The position numbers and the translations under genes are program-made. The notes under the pieces were generated by a model. That model was not told where the DNA came from. It ran no database searches and worked only from the letters and a program-made list of their open reading frames with translations. This document shows, one piece after another, positions 1-7,835 of a stretch of 18,129 bases of DNA; within the stretch, counting starts at the first letter, position 1, and each line of letters opens with the position of its first letter. This DNA comes from CAITNM01 sp021298215 (lineage in GTDB: Bacteria; Pseudomonadota; Alphaproteobacteria; Paracaedibacterales; CAITNM01), in contig JBKCOJ010000001.1 of NCBI GenBank assembly GCA_046309815.1, positions 1-18,129 of the forward strand, read 5' to 3'.

Positions 1-42
1 GTATTGACCCTTGAGGCAAGATCGTCAGTGTCGAGTTCTTCC

Positions 43-309
43 TTAAAAAGCTAGAAGGGCTTGATATTTTACATTATGAGAATTGATTTGAATATTATTC
101 TTAAGACAAAAATCAAATAGAAACTCAGCAGCAGCCGTCTCAGAAAGATCTTTAGCAACAGTAATAACATCGATACTATTTTCAGATTTTAATTCAGCAG
201 CCAGTTCGTTCAGTTTATCAGTTAATTTTAGAGAGTTATTTCCAAAGGAATCACCAAATTGTAAATAGAGATTAGAGGCCTCATGTTTCAAATGAATTTT
301 ATCATTCAA
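43..309 (-). CDS. Small hypothetical protein, possibly a gene fragment
   Basis: I do not recognise this 88-residue frame. It opens at TTG codons (309 or 291), with no good ATG and no clear ribosome binding site. Codon choice and composition look protein-like: acidic, rich in Leu, Ala, Asn and Lys, with a predicted helix-strand pattern in the second half. No gene overlaps it apart from its first few codons, so it is not an antisense shadow. Those codons lie over the signal-peptide region of the divergent gene at 283. The stop TAA follows a run of five T on the coding strand. Removing one T would keep the frame open to the window edge with a plausible acidic sequence (KEELDTDDLASRVN), but the other shifted frame is open too. 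It could be complete, a fragment, or the end of a frameshifted gene. Confidence 0.4.
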   Translation of the reverse strand: MNDKIHLKHEASNLYLQFGDSFGNNSLKLTDKLNELAAELKSENSIDVITVAKDLSETAAAEFLFDFCLKNNIQINSHNVKYQALLAF

Positions 310-1176
310 AAATTATCATTATTAGCATTAGTGATATTATCACTAAATATAGCGTACGCATCAACGATAACAGTAGAAGTTGATTCTGGTCTTGGATATG
401 TGGATTCAGACATTAATGTAGGAAGTTCCTCCGGTACTATTTATAAAATAGGTGATGGTTCTGCAGCTTTTGCTGGTACTAACGCAGCATATAGCCTTGA
501 AATTCAAAAAGGTGCAGCGCGAATCGACAACGCAAGCTCTCTTCCCTCTAATAACGTTACCTATTCCACAAACGCTGGAAATATTTGTGAAATAAATGTA
601 GCAAGCGCAACCGTACCAAAAGTTACGATGAATCAGCCAGGATATTTATTAGCAGATTATGATACATCATTAGCTGGGATGGGTGGAACTAGTGCTGTAA
701 CTATTGCTGGGGGTTTTTACCAATCAACAGCTGGCGTTGTAACGGTAACGGGGAACCTATCAGCAAGTTCTACTCCGGCTGTTATTGCTGGTGCGTCATC
801 TTCCTTAGTTAACCCAGCCACAGGTAGTGCAGGCAGTACACCAGCAGGTCGTCTAAAGGTTGGCGGTGCTACCTCTAAAATGTCCGGTGGTGATTTAACG
901 GTGAACGGCGTTCTTCAAATCACTAGCTCTACCAGTGCAAAAGCTTTTCCTGGCGCAACAACCATTGGAAGCGGAGGAATACTTGCGGTAGATGCTGGCG
1001 TAACAGTGCCTTCAACAAATGCAGCTGGATCAGCGACAATTACTGATATTTTCAGTAATGCAAGTGCAGGTGGTTCAAACACTGCTGGTCTTAAATTCAC
1101 AAATAATTCAACCTTGCGATTAGGGAACGGAGCACGTTATAGACGACCTATCATCGTAGGATCATTTGATCGTTAG
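283..1176 (+). CDS. Secreted Ser/Ala/Gly/Thr-rich protein, autotransporter passenger-like
   Basis: A 297-residue exported protein of unknown function. The N-terminus is a clear signal peptide: a Lys near position 10, a hydrophobic core (LSLLALVILSLNIAYA) and cleavage after about residue 26. The rest is rich in Ser, Ala, Gly, Thr and Val with short alternating strands such as GGDLTVNGVLQI and GSGGILAVDAGV, the pattern of beta-helical passenger domains of autotransporters and adhesins. There is no C-terminal beta-barrel domain, and the protein ends with a basic stretch (GARYRRPIIVGSFDR). An intrinsic terminator follows 17 bases after the stop, so the end looks genuine in this genome. Start: ATG 283 has GAGG four bases upstream; ATG 292 also gives a good signal peptide but is farther from it. 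It could be a surface or matrix protein; the exact role is unknown. Confidence 0.75.
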   Translation: MFQMNFIIQKLSLLALVILSLNIAYASTITVEVDSGLGYVDSDINVGSSSGTIYKIGDGSAAFAGTNAAYSLEIQKGAARIDNASSLPSNNVTYSTNAGNICEINVASATVPKVTMNQPGYLLADYDTSLAGMGGTSAVTIAGGFYQSTAGVVTVTGNLSASSTPAVIAGASSSLVNPATGSAGSTPAGRLKVGGATSKMSGGDLTVNGVLQITSSTSAKAFPGATTIGSGGILAVDAGVTVPSTNAAGSATITDIFSNASAGGSNTAGLKFTNNSTLRLGNGARYRRPIIVGSFDR

Positions 1177-1192
1177 TTTTACTATTCTATTA

Positions 1193-1228
1193 TCCTCGAT
1201 CAGCAAAAGCCTGATTGAGGATTTTTTT
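1193..1228 (+). terminator. Intrinsic terminator after the secreted protein gene
   Basis: An 11-bp stem, TCCTCGATCAG paired with CTGATTGAGGA (one G-T wobble), encloses a 7-base loop and is followed directly by seven T. It lies 17 bases after the stop at 1176 and separates this gene from pyk. Confidence 0.88.
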
Positions 1229-1269
1229 ATAAAAGCTCCAATATTAAAAAAACCTAAAAATATATTTAA

Positions 1270-1298
1270 TTGCAACGTGCTTCTAGTTTTGAAATAAT
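1270..1298 (+). promoter_or_regulatory. Candidate sigma70-type promoter for pyk
   Basis: TTGCAA at 1270-1275 and AATAAT at 1293-1298 are separated by 17 bases and match the -35 and -10 consensus at 4/6 and 5/6 positions. A start near 1305 would leave a leader of about 24 bases before the pyk ATG. A competing pair, TTGAAA 1289-1294 and TAGTGT 1312-1317, is also spaced by 17 bases but has the poorer -10. Confidence 0.35.
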
Positions 1299-1328
1299 CA
1301 AAGTGTGAGTGTAGTGTGAAAAAGTGTT

Positions 1329-2744
1329 ATGCGGCGTCAGCGAAAAGCAAAAATAATTGCAACCTTAGGGCCTTCTTCATCCGATTATGAAAAAATAAAA
1401 GCTCTTTTCGTTGCGGGTGCTGATGTTTTTCGCTTAAATTTTTCTCATGGGGAACATGCAGAACATGCCGAACGCTATAAAATCATCCGACAAATTGAAC
1501 AAGAATATAAAAGGCCTATTGGTATCTTGCAAGATCTGCAAGGGCCAAAGCTCAGGATCGGCACTTTTTCTAACACAAAAATATCCTTAAAACCTCAACA
1601 ACCTTTTGTGCTTGATTTGGATAATACGCCTGGAAATAGCCAGCGTGTGTGTATGCCTCATCCAGAGATATTTCAAGCGCTTAAAGCAGGAGTCGATTTG
1701 TTATTAGATGACGGCAAAGTGCGCCTCAGAGTAACAAAATGCGGAAATGATTTTGCGGAAACTGTTGTTATATCAGGTACAGAGCTTTCTAATCGCAAAG
1801 GCGTGAATGTCCCTGATGTTGTTTTGCCTATTGATGCATTAACTAAAAAAGATATTGGAGATTTAAATTTTGGCTTAGATTTAGGGGTTGATTGGGTAGC
1901 TCTATCATTTGTTCAACAACCAAACGACATCATTATGGCAAGAGAGCTCGTTGGAAAAAAAGTTAAATTAATTGCCAAAATTGAAAAACCAATGGCGATT
2001 CAGCACTTACAAGAAATTGTTGAATTATCCGATGCAGTGATGGTAGCGCGAGGAGATTTAGGCGTAGAAATGCCAACAGAAGATGTGCCAGTGATGCAGC
2101 GCCAAATTATCAGATCGTGCCGCTTCTCAGGGAAACCCGTTATTGTTGCCACGCAAATGCTTGATTCGATGGTGCATATGGCAACTCCAACACGGGCTGA
2201 AGCATCAGACGTGGCTACTGCCGTGTATGATGGGGTAGATGCCGTGATGCTGTCAGCAGAATCAGCATCTGGAGACTACCCAATCGAAGCTGTATCAATG
2301 ATGGATCGCATCATTCAGCGCACCGAAAAAGATCCTTTATATCATAAAATGCTTGATGATAGTTATACATCACCTTCACCAACGGTAAACGATGCTTTAA
2401 CTTCAGCCGCACGAGCTGCTGTTGATATTATAGGAAGTCAATTAATCGTAACATTCACCGAAACAGGCTTAACGACGTTTCATGCTGCTAGACAAAGGCC
2501 TCACTGCGATATATTAGCTCTTACGCCCGTTCTAAAAACATCACGACAACTTACATTGGTTTGGGGGGCGCACCCTGCATTAACAGACGATATTTTCTCG
2601 GTAGGGCAAATGGTTGAAGCTGCTTGTACTTTTGCAAAAATAGAGAATTTCGCCAAACTAGATGACTACATTGTCATAACGGCTGGTATTCCTTTTGGAC
2701 AAGCGGGTGGTACGAACATGATTCGTATTGCGAAGATAGGTTGA
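1329..2744 (+). CDS. pyk: Pyruvate kinase
   Basis: Catalyses the last step of glycolysis in the cytoplasm: phosphoenolpyruvate plus ADP to pyruvate plus ATP. The 471-residue length is normal for the bacterial enzyme. Family motifs occur in order: KIIATLGPSS at the start, NFSHG, GILQDLQGPKLRIG, DDGKVRL before and within the B domain, KIEKPMAI with the catalytic Lys, MVARGDLGVE for metal and substrate binding, TQMLDSM, and SAESASGDYPIEAV. The C-terminal regulatory domain ends with a typical GQAGGTNMIRI segment. ATG 1329 fits the family N-terminus, though its ribosome binding site is weak (AAAAAG). It is the first gene of a probable pyk-miaA-mutY unit: miaA begins three bases after the stop. Identification is secure. 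Confidence 0.97.
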   Translation: MRRQRKAKIIATLGPSSSDYEKIKALFVAGADVFRLNFSHGEHAEHAERYKIIRQIEQEYKRPIGILQDLQGPKLRIGTFSNTKISLKPQQPFVLDLDNTPGNSQRVCMPHPEIFQALKAGVDLLLDDGKVRLRVTKCGNDFAETVVISGTELSNRKGVNVPDVVLPIDALTKKDIGDLNFGLDLGVDWVALSFVQQPNDIIMARELVGKKVKLIAKIEKPMAIQHLQEIVELSDAVMVARGDLGVEMPTEDVPVMQRQIIRSCRFSGKPVIVATQMLDSMVHMATPTRAEASDVATAVYDGVDAVMLSAESASGDYPIEAVSMMDRIIQRTEKDPLYHKMLDDSYTSPSPTVNDALTSAARAAVDIIGSQLIVTFTETGLTTFHAARQRPHCDILALTPVLKTSRQLTLVWGAHPALTDDIFSVGQMVEAACTFAKIENFAKLDDYIVITAGIPFGQAGGTNMIRIAKIG

Positions 2745-2747
2745 AAC

Positions 2748-3680
2748 GTGAGTTACGTAATTGGAGGCCCTACAGCAAGTGGTAAGTCAAAGTTGGCTCT
2801 TTGGCTGGCGCAGCGTGTTGATGGTGAAATTATTAATGCAGATAGCCTGCAGCTGTATAAAAGTATTCCTGTTTTAAGTGCCGCACCAGATAATGCGGAA
2901 CTTGCGCAAACACGCCATCATTTATTTGGAATTTATTACGATAATCAAGTATCAACAGTGCAAGATTGGGTTGAGCTTGCGCGTATTACCATTGAAGATG
3001 TGTTAAGTTGTCAAAAAACTCCCATTATTGTGGGTGGTACTGGTATGTATTTAAATGCTCTCATTAATGGCCTTTCCCCAGTTCCTGATATTTCAACAGA
3101 AATAAGAAATACGGTTCGTGCATTACAGCACGATTTATCTAAAGAAGAATTTTATGATTATGTGATCGAACATGATCCAGATATTGGCGGAAGCTTGCAT
3201 CCAAATGATAGTCAGCGCTTGGGGCGTGCATTAGAGGTTATGTTACAAACAGGAATTTCTATACGTTCATTTCAAGGCAAGGCAAAGCCAATCTTGAATT
3301 TTATTAAACAGTTTGTTCTCGTGATGCCTGAAAAATCTCGACTCCATAACCTTATTGATGCCAGGGTCATTAGAATGCTTGATGAAGGAGTGGTTCAGGA
3401 AATTCAATCATTAAAGCAAAGAGTCTTGCTAGATGCACCCGTATGCAAAGCCATTGGCGTTAAAGAAATTTGGCAATATTTAGATAATGAAATTACTAAA
3501 GAAGAAATGATTTTCTTGCTTCAACAAGCAACCAAGCAGTATGCTAAACGCCAAATAACCTGGTTTAAAAATCAAGTTGATGACGCTCTCATTATCACCG
3601 ATCCATTCGATTCAAACCAACTTAATCAACTGGTACAGCGTAAATCAACGGGATTTGCCTTGGAGAAAACAGCCAGTTAA
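2748..3680 (+). CDS. miaA: tRNA dimethylallyltransferase
   Basis: Transfers a dimethylallyl group to N6 of A37 in tRNAs reading codons that begin with U, supporting codon-anticodon pairing. The 310-residue protein opens with the P-loop GPTASGKS at residues 7-14, followed by the family motifs INADSLQLYKSIPVLSAAP and GGTGMYLNALINGL, and near the end AKRQITWFKNQ. The start is GTG at 2748, three bases after the pyk stop, which suggests translational coupling. The last 33 or so residues are coded in the same DNA as the N-terminus of mutY, in another frame. Since the mutY side of that overlap carries conserved residues, this tail of MiaA is probably an unconstrained extension. Identification is secure. 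Confidence 0.96.
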   Translation: MSYVIGGPTASGKSKLALWLAQRVDGEIINADSLQLYKSIPVLSAAPDNAELAQTRHHLFGIYYDNQVSTVQDWVELARITIEDVLSCQKTPIIVGGTGMYLNALINGLSPVPDISTEIRNTVRALQHDLSKEEFYDYVIEHDPDIGGSLHPNDSQRLGRALEVMLQTGISIRSFQGKAKPILNFIKQFVLVMPEKSRLHNLIDARVIRMLDEGVVQEIQSLKQRVLLDAPVCKAIGVKEIWQYLDNEITKEEMIFLLQQATKQYAKRQITWFKNQVDDALIITDPFDSNQLNQLVQRKSTGFALEKTAS

Positions 3681-4602
3681 TCCGTATCACGTTCTAGTGA
3701 GCGAAATTATGTTGCAGCAAACAACTGTTGCAACAGTAAAAGGATATTTCTCAAAATTTTTAAATCGTTGGCCCACCATCAAAGATTTAGCATCAGCATC
3801 TCAAGATGACCTAATGCAAGTTTGGCAAGGCTTGGGGTATTATTCACGTGCTCGAAATCTACATAAAACAGCAAAAATAATCACCGAAGATTACCAAGGC
3901 ATTATTCCCAATTCTTACGCAGAGCTTATAAAACTTCCAGGGCTCGGTCCATATACAGCAGCCGCACTTGCAAGTATTGCTTTCAAAGAACCTATTATCG
4001 CTATTGATACAAATGTTAACCGAGTGTTGTGTAGATTGTTTGCTATTTCAACAACGAGCACTACTCAAAAAAAACAAGTTCAAGATATTGCAAATCAATT
4101 AGCCCACGCGCAGCATTCTGATACATTAACCCAAGCATTAATGGATATCGGCTCAAGTTTTTGCAAAGCAAATACGCCTAAATGCCACGAATGCTTTTTA
4201 AAGTCTAGCTGTTTAGCATTTTCAAAAGACATACAGAATATACTGCCACAAAAACCAGCAAAACCAATTCGTCCAAAACGTTATGCTCATACATTTGTGA
4301 TGCGTTATAAAAATCAAGTCTGCATAGAAAAGCGTCCTGAAAAGGGACTGCTAGCAGGGCTCTATCAATTTCCTACAAGTGAGTTTTCAGATAAACCAAC
4401 CACTGCTTGCTACCCCGCATCAGCACAGTGGCAGCATATTGGAACGGTACGCCATATTTTTAGTCATTTCGAATTGGAATTGGTGGTTTGGGAAACATTT
4501 ATTCAAAAAAAATCTCAAGGTTTATGGACTACTTTTAATGATCTAAATAATTACGGTCTGCCAACGATGTTTAGGAAAGCACTAACTTACGTCAAAACTT
4601 GA
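3580..4602 (+). CDS. mutY: Adenine DNA glycosylase MutY
   Basis: Removes adenine mispaired with 8-oxoguanine in base excision repair. Counting from ATG 3580 (340 residues), the motif RDLPWR is at 24-29, catalytic Glu42 in SEIMLQQT, helix-hairpin-helix LPGLGPYTAAA near 119-129, catalytic Asp143 in AIDTNVNRVL, and the [4Fe-4S] ligands Cys195, 202, 205 and 211 with the classical C-x6-C-x2-C-x5-C spacing. The C-terminal 110 residues are the NUDIX-like 8-oxoG recognition domain. A TTG at 3577 directly precedes the ATG. Any start after the miaA stop would lose DLPWR, so the 101-bp overlap with miaA appears real. There is no good ribosome binding site, so translation probably depends on miaA translation. 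The 3' end overlaps the convergent DUF167 gene by 16 bp. Confidence 0.95.
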   Translation: MTLSLSPIHSIQTNLINWYSVNQRDLPWRKQPVNPYHVLVSEIMLQQTTVATVKGYFSKFLNRWPTIKDLASASQDDLMQVWQGLGYYSRARNLHKTAKIITEDYQGIIPNSYAELIKLPGLGPYTAAALASIAFKEPIIAIDTNVNRVLCRLFAISTTSTTQKKQVQDIANQLAHAQHSDTLTQALMDIGSSFCKANTPKCHECFLKSSCLAFSKDIQNILPQKPAKPIRPKRYAHTFVMRYKNQVCIEKRPEKGLLAGLYQFPTSEFSDKPTTACYPASAQWQHIGTVRHIFSHFELELVVWETFIQKKSQGLWTTFNDLNNYGLPTMFRKALTYVKT

Positions 4603-4874
4603 ATATGTTTTTCACGAGTTGTGTGGCCACTAAGTATTTGAATTGTTGATTTAGCTTTTCGTAGATATATAGAAAGTTCTTCTACCACAGCAATATTTGC
4701 TTGATTATTTTCAGGTGCAGCCGTGATATATACCTTCAACATTTTTCGATTCATGGTTCCATCAACTAGATCGCCGATCCGATTTTTGGAAGCCTTTGGG
4801 GTGACTTTCACCCAAAAAGAAAAGCCACTTGCATTTTTTTGGGCAAAAGGTGGAATGTCTTCAAGTGGCAACAT
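4587..4874 (-). CDS. DUF167 (YggU-like) family protein
   Basis: A 95-residue protein of the DUF167/YggU family, whose biochemical role is not established. The family pattern is visible: WVKVTPKASKNRI near residues 21-33, KVYITAAPENNQANIAVVEEL near 47-67, and a terminal IQILSGHTTREKHIQV strand-turn-strand. It is the last gene of the leftward fabD-cutA-DUF167 set. Its ATG lies inside the end of cutA (14-bp overlap), which argues for translational coupling. Its 3' end crosses the mutY stop by 16 bp. No terminator is visible between the two converging genes. Confidence 0.88.
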   Translation of the reverse strand: MLPLEDIPPFAQKNASGFSFWVKVTPKASKNRIGDLVDGTMNRKMLKVYITAAPENNQANIAVVEELSIYLRKAKSTIQILSGHTTREKHIQVLT

Positions 4875-5181
4875 CTGTTTGCTCCTTTACCCAACGTGCA
4901 AAAGCGGGATGAACATGCTCAGTGTTTATCATTATAATCGCTGGACACTCGTACGGGTGTAACTCGGTAAGCCTTTTATGTACTGCATCATGTCTTTCCA
5001 TACTTGTTTTTAAATACATACCTATTTCATGACTTTTGATAAACTTGCCCTTATACTTGTACATCGATTGAATAGGCCATGAATTAGCGCATGCAACCAA
5101 ACGCTCTTGGATAAGCGTCTCGGCAAGATGTTCTGCTTGCTGTGCTGTTTCAACTGTTGTGTAAATTAAAATCATGCCCAT
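4861..5181 (-). CDS. cutA: CutA-like divalent cation tolerance protein
   Basis: A 106-residue member of the CutA1 family, small trimeric proteins with a ferredoxin-like fold related to PII, linked to copper tolerance in E. coli though the true function is uncertain. Matching segments are LIYTTVETAQQAEHLAETLI, the conserved ERLVACANSWPIQSMYKYKG strand region and HPYECPAIIMI near the C-terminus. It overlaps the fabD stop by 10 bp upstream and the DUF167 start by 14 bp downstream, so the three genes are almost surely co-transcribed. The link with fabD looks like genome packing rather than shared function. Confidence 0.92.
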   Translation of the reverse strand: MGMILIYTTVETAQQAEHLAETLIQERLVACANSWPIQSMYKYKGKFIKSHEIGMYLKTSMERHDAVHKRLTELHPYECPAIIMINTEHVHPAFARWVKEQTDVAT

Positions 5182-6119
5182 AATTTTAAAACGGCATCTA
5201 ATTCATCTTTAGCGCCAAAATTATAAACCTGTGCCTCTGGGACAATGCGCTTGATTAAACCCGATAAAACCTTATCGGTGCCAATTTCAACAAAGGTATT
5301 AATACCTTTTCGGTTCATGTTAGTAATTAATTCAGTCCAACGCACCCTTCCAGTGATTTGCTCAACGAGTAAAGGCAAAACTTCGGCGGGATGTTCAATA
5401 ACTCTGGCCGTAACATTTGCATACACATCAACTTTGGGTTGATTAATATTGACGCTGCTTAATGCCTTTTCCATAGTATTTGCAGCAGGTTCCATGAGTG
5501 CGCTATGAAACGGCGCACTTACTGGGAGTGGCAAAGCACGTTTTGCTCCTTTTTCTTTTGCTTGTTCAATAATCCAGGCAATCGCATCAGCATGGCCACT
5601 TACCACCACTTGACCTGGCGAATTATCATTAGCTACTTGCGCAACTAAACTTGAATCAGGAAGTGCTCTCACTAAATTTTCAACAATATCCAAATCAAGA
5701 CCAATAATCGCTGCCATGGAGCCCTTTCCAACAGGGACTGCTTTTTGCATCGCACTACCACGTAATTTTACAAGCTTTGCAGCTGCTTCAAGTGAAAAAC
5801 ATCCTGCTGCCGTTAATGCCGAGTATTCTCCCAAAGAATGGCCTGCTGCTGCTTTGGCTATCTCGTTGATATGCTTTCCAAGTTTTTCTTCTAATACCTT
5901 TTGTGCCATCATGCTTGCGGCAAGAAGTGCGGGCTGAGTATTTTCCGTTAAAGTTAATTCCTCTGCTGGTCCCTCAAACATTAATGTTTTGAGATCTTGG
6001 TTCAGGGTCGTGCAGACTCTATCCAATACATCCTTCGCAACAGCAAAATTATCGTACAAATCCTTAGCCATTCCCACTACTTGAGAGCCTTGGCCCGGAT
6101 ACACAAACGCAATTGTCAT
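5172..6119 (-). CDS. fabD: Malonyl-CoA:ACP transacylase FabD
   Basis: Loads malonate from CoA onto acyl carrier protein for fatty acid elongation in the cytoplasm. At 315 residues it has the usual length. Key residues are visible: the oxyanion motif PGQGSQ at 8-13, the nucleophile Ser95 in GHSLGEYSAL, Arg120 in KLRG that binds the malonyl carboxylate, and His205 in SAPFHSALM. The ATG at 6119 is preceded by a good ribosome binding site, AAGGAG on the minus strand at 6132-6127. It is the first gene of the leftward set with cutA and DUF167. No fabF, fabG or acpP gene is next to it, unlike the common fab cluster order. Confidence 0.97.
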   Translation of the reverse strand: MTIAFVYPGQGSQVVGMAKDLYDNFAVAKDVLDRVCTTLNQDLKTLMFEGPAEELTLTENTQPALLAASMMAQKVLEEKLGKHINEIAKAAAGHSLGEYSALTAAGCFSLEAAAKLVKLRGSAMQKAVPVGKGSMAAIIGLDLDIVENLVRALPDSSLVAQVANDNSPGQVVVSGHADAIAWIIEQAKEKGAKRALPLPVSAPFHSALMEPAANTMEKALSSVNINQPKVDVYANVTARVIEHPAEVLPLLVEQITGRVRWTELITNMNRKGINTFVEIGTDKVLSGLIKRIVPEAQVYNFGAKDELDAVLKLWA

Positions 6120-6328
6120 TAGTAAACTCCTTTATTCACTAATAAATGATAGCATAAAAGATGCATAGTCTTGAAATCTTAAAGAATGAGATCGGCATGG
6201 CTAACTAAAGAGTATTGAAAAATATTTTATTATGAAATTTAGGGTTATGCTGCTTCTTCGAATCTTTTCTGTTTACTTGCGAAACCTTTTTGCAATGATG
6301 TAATTCTTGGTAATAAAAATATATTCTC

Positions 6329-6357
6329 TTGAAATTACAAAAAGAGAGTACTATATA
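6329..6357 (+). promoter_or_regulatory. Candidate promoter for the secreted protein at 6391
   Basis: TTGAAA at 6329-6334 and TATATA at 6352-6357 are separated by exactly 17 bases, each close to the -35 and -10 consensus. A start near 6364 would leave a leader of about 27 bases before ATG 6391. This gives the gene its own transcription, independent of its neighbours. Confidence 0.6.
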
Positions 6358-6390
6358 GCAAGTAGGGACGGGTTAATATAGGGGATGATA

Positions 6391-7161
6391 ATGAAATGTC
6401 TAATTATACTTCTTCTGTTAGCAATAAAAGTGAATGCACAAGAAGGTGAATGGCGTCGTCTACTCTCTGCAGAACAGGACATTTATGTAGAGTCCTTACC
6501 TACCAGTAGCTCCTCGATCGATTATACTAGTCTATCAATCGACCCTAAATTGTTTTCAGGTAAAAGGCATTATGTGGTGCAAGCAAGCAATATGCTAGGC
6601 GACCACCTTCCAGCCTTTCAAATAGGATTTCAAGAAGGTGTGTTTAAGATTTTTAAAACAGCAATACCAAAATCTGATAGCGACGGATATGGGATGAATA
6701 ATTTCCATGCAAAAAATAAACGAACTAATTGTGATTTCAGTGATTTGGAAGGCTTAGCTCCTGACCCGGTTGATTGGATTTGCCCGATTGGTGGTAACTA
6801 TGCAACTTCTGGAGATTCCTTAGAGCTCGTGTGTGCGGGTATTAGAATGCATAGTACATTTTTTATGGGTGAGTCACTGTTAACTTTTAAATCGAAAGTA
6901 TTCGAATCCCGAGCTGGTTTGAATCCTGTCTCTTCTTTAGTAATTCAGCCATTTAATTCAGAGGAGCCTGCTATCGATCTTTCTTGCTCTGTATTTGAAT
7001 CACGAGCCGGAGCATTCATTAGTGGGGTAATTGATTTTGGTGACTTAAATTGCATCAAGAGTGATGAAGAGGGTGCTCCCTTTTTCTTACTGGCTTGTGA
7101 GCTATTCAGCCTCACCATAAGTGGAAGTAAAATAACTCAATTTGCAGAGGCTGAAGTCTGA
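6391..7161 (+). CDS. Hypothetical secreted protein with cysteines and VFESRAG repeats
   Basis: Not recognised. From ATG 6391 the protein has 256 residues. GGGG at 6381-6384 sits six bases before this ATG, which favours it over the ATG at 6385. The first 16 residues are a typical signal peptide (MKCLIILLLLAIKVNA, then QEGEW). The mature part has about six cysteines, in NCDFSD, ICPIGG, LVCAG, LSCSV, LNCIK and LACEL, which could form disulfides in the periplasm or outside the cell. The segment VFESRAG occurs twice, coded at 6898-6918 and 6991-7011, each followed by a hydrophobic strand, suggesting a degenerate repeat of about 31 residues. No membrane segment follows the signal peptide. The 3' end overlaps tpiA by 25 bp on the opposite strand. 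An envelope or host-directed role is possible but unproven. Confidence 0.75.
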   Translation: MKCLIILLLLAIKVNAQEGEWRRLLSAEQDIYVESLPTSSSSIDYTSLSIDPKLFSGKRHYVVQASNMLGDHLPAFQIGFQEGVFKIFKTAIPKSDSDGYGMNNFHAKNKRTNCDFSDLEGLAPDPVDWICPIGGNYATSGDSLELVCAGIRMHSTFFMGESLLTFKSKVFESRAGLNPVSSLVIQPFNSEEPAIDLSCSVFESRAGAFISGVIDFGDLNCIKSDEEGAPFFLLACELFSLTISGSKITQFAEAEV

Positions 7162-7820
7162 TAAATAAGTTGAATTTTATCAATGTCTAAGCACGCGCCC
7201 CCAACAAGAACTCCATCTACATTAGGAATCCCTAAAATAGATTCGGCATTATTTTCATTTACAGAGCCACCATACAGCAATGTAACAGTGGAAAGTTTTT
7301 CTCGAAGGAAAGCGTGGGTAGAAAGAATTTCTTCAGTAGTGGGAGTAAGTCCTGTTCCAATTGCCCAAACAGGTTCATATGCTACCCATAAATCTTTAGA
7401 ATCAGGTAAACACTCTTTTAGCTGTGTTCTCAGTATTTCTAGTGTTTTGCCGGCTTGATATTGCTCAAGGGTTTCGCCAATACAAATGATTGGTGTTATA
7501 GAATTTCCTAAACATAATTCTGCTTTTTCTCTCACCAGGTCATTCGCTTCACCGAAATGCTGGCGCCTTTCAGAATGCCCAACAAGACAATACTTAATGC
7601 CTACATCTGCTAGCATCGATGCACTAATTTCACCGGTAAAAGCTCCTTTTGGGTGCTCATTAATATTTTGTGCACCCAGGGTCAGCATAGTTGACTGATT
7701 TAAATAAACAGTCGGAGGGCATACGATGAGGTTTTCCGAATTTCCAAAAGCCTGTTGATAATCCTGCAATAGCTGCAACGATCCATTCATTTTCCAATTA
7801 GCAACAACCCATTTTTTCAT
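7137..7820 (-). CDS. tpiA: Triosephosphate isomerase
   Basis: Interconverts dihydroxyacetone phosphate and glyceraldehyde 3-phosphate in glycolysis and gluconeogenesis. All active-site residues are present: Lys10 in ANWKMNG, His82 in GHSERR and Glu149 in AYEPVWAIGTG, with the phosphate-binding YGGSVN and DGVLVGGA near the C-terminus. At 227 residues it is about 25 shorter than most bacterial enzymes; the loss is in loops and helices after the first strand and before YGGSVN, not in the catalytic core. It follows the ABC exporter gene by 15 bases on the same strand and so is probably co-transcribed with it. The 3' end overlaps the convergent secreted-protein gene. Confidence 0.96.
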   Translation of the reverse strand: MKKWVVANWKMNGSLQLLQDYQQAFGNSENLIVCPPTVYLNQSTMLTLGAQNINEHPKGAFTGEISASMLADVGIKYCLVGHSERRQHFGEANDLVREKAELCLGNSITPIICIGETLEQYQAGKTLEILRTQLKECLPDSKDLWVAYEPVWAIGTGLTPTTEEILSTHAFLREKLSTVTLLYGGSVNENNAESILGIPNVDGVLVGGACLDIDKIQLIYQTSASAN

Positions 7821-7835
7821 AAATTAAACTCCACT

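Noticed and set aside
43..309. Possible STAS-like domain in the small leftward frame
   Set aside because: Only a vague resemblance in the second half; no diagnostic motif.
1311..1325. Near-identical 15-base stretch GTAGTGTGAAAAAGT, also at 9724-9738, both shortly before start codons
   Set aside because: One mismatch over 15 bases in 18 kb of AT-rich DNA on two strands is expected by chance several times; possible shared promoter element but not supported.
4723..4962. Open frame antisense to the DUF167 and cutA genes
   Set aside because: Lies opposite two well-supported genes and lacks a ribosome binding site or recognisable sequence; a shadow frame.
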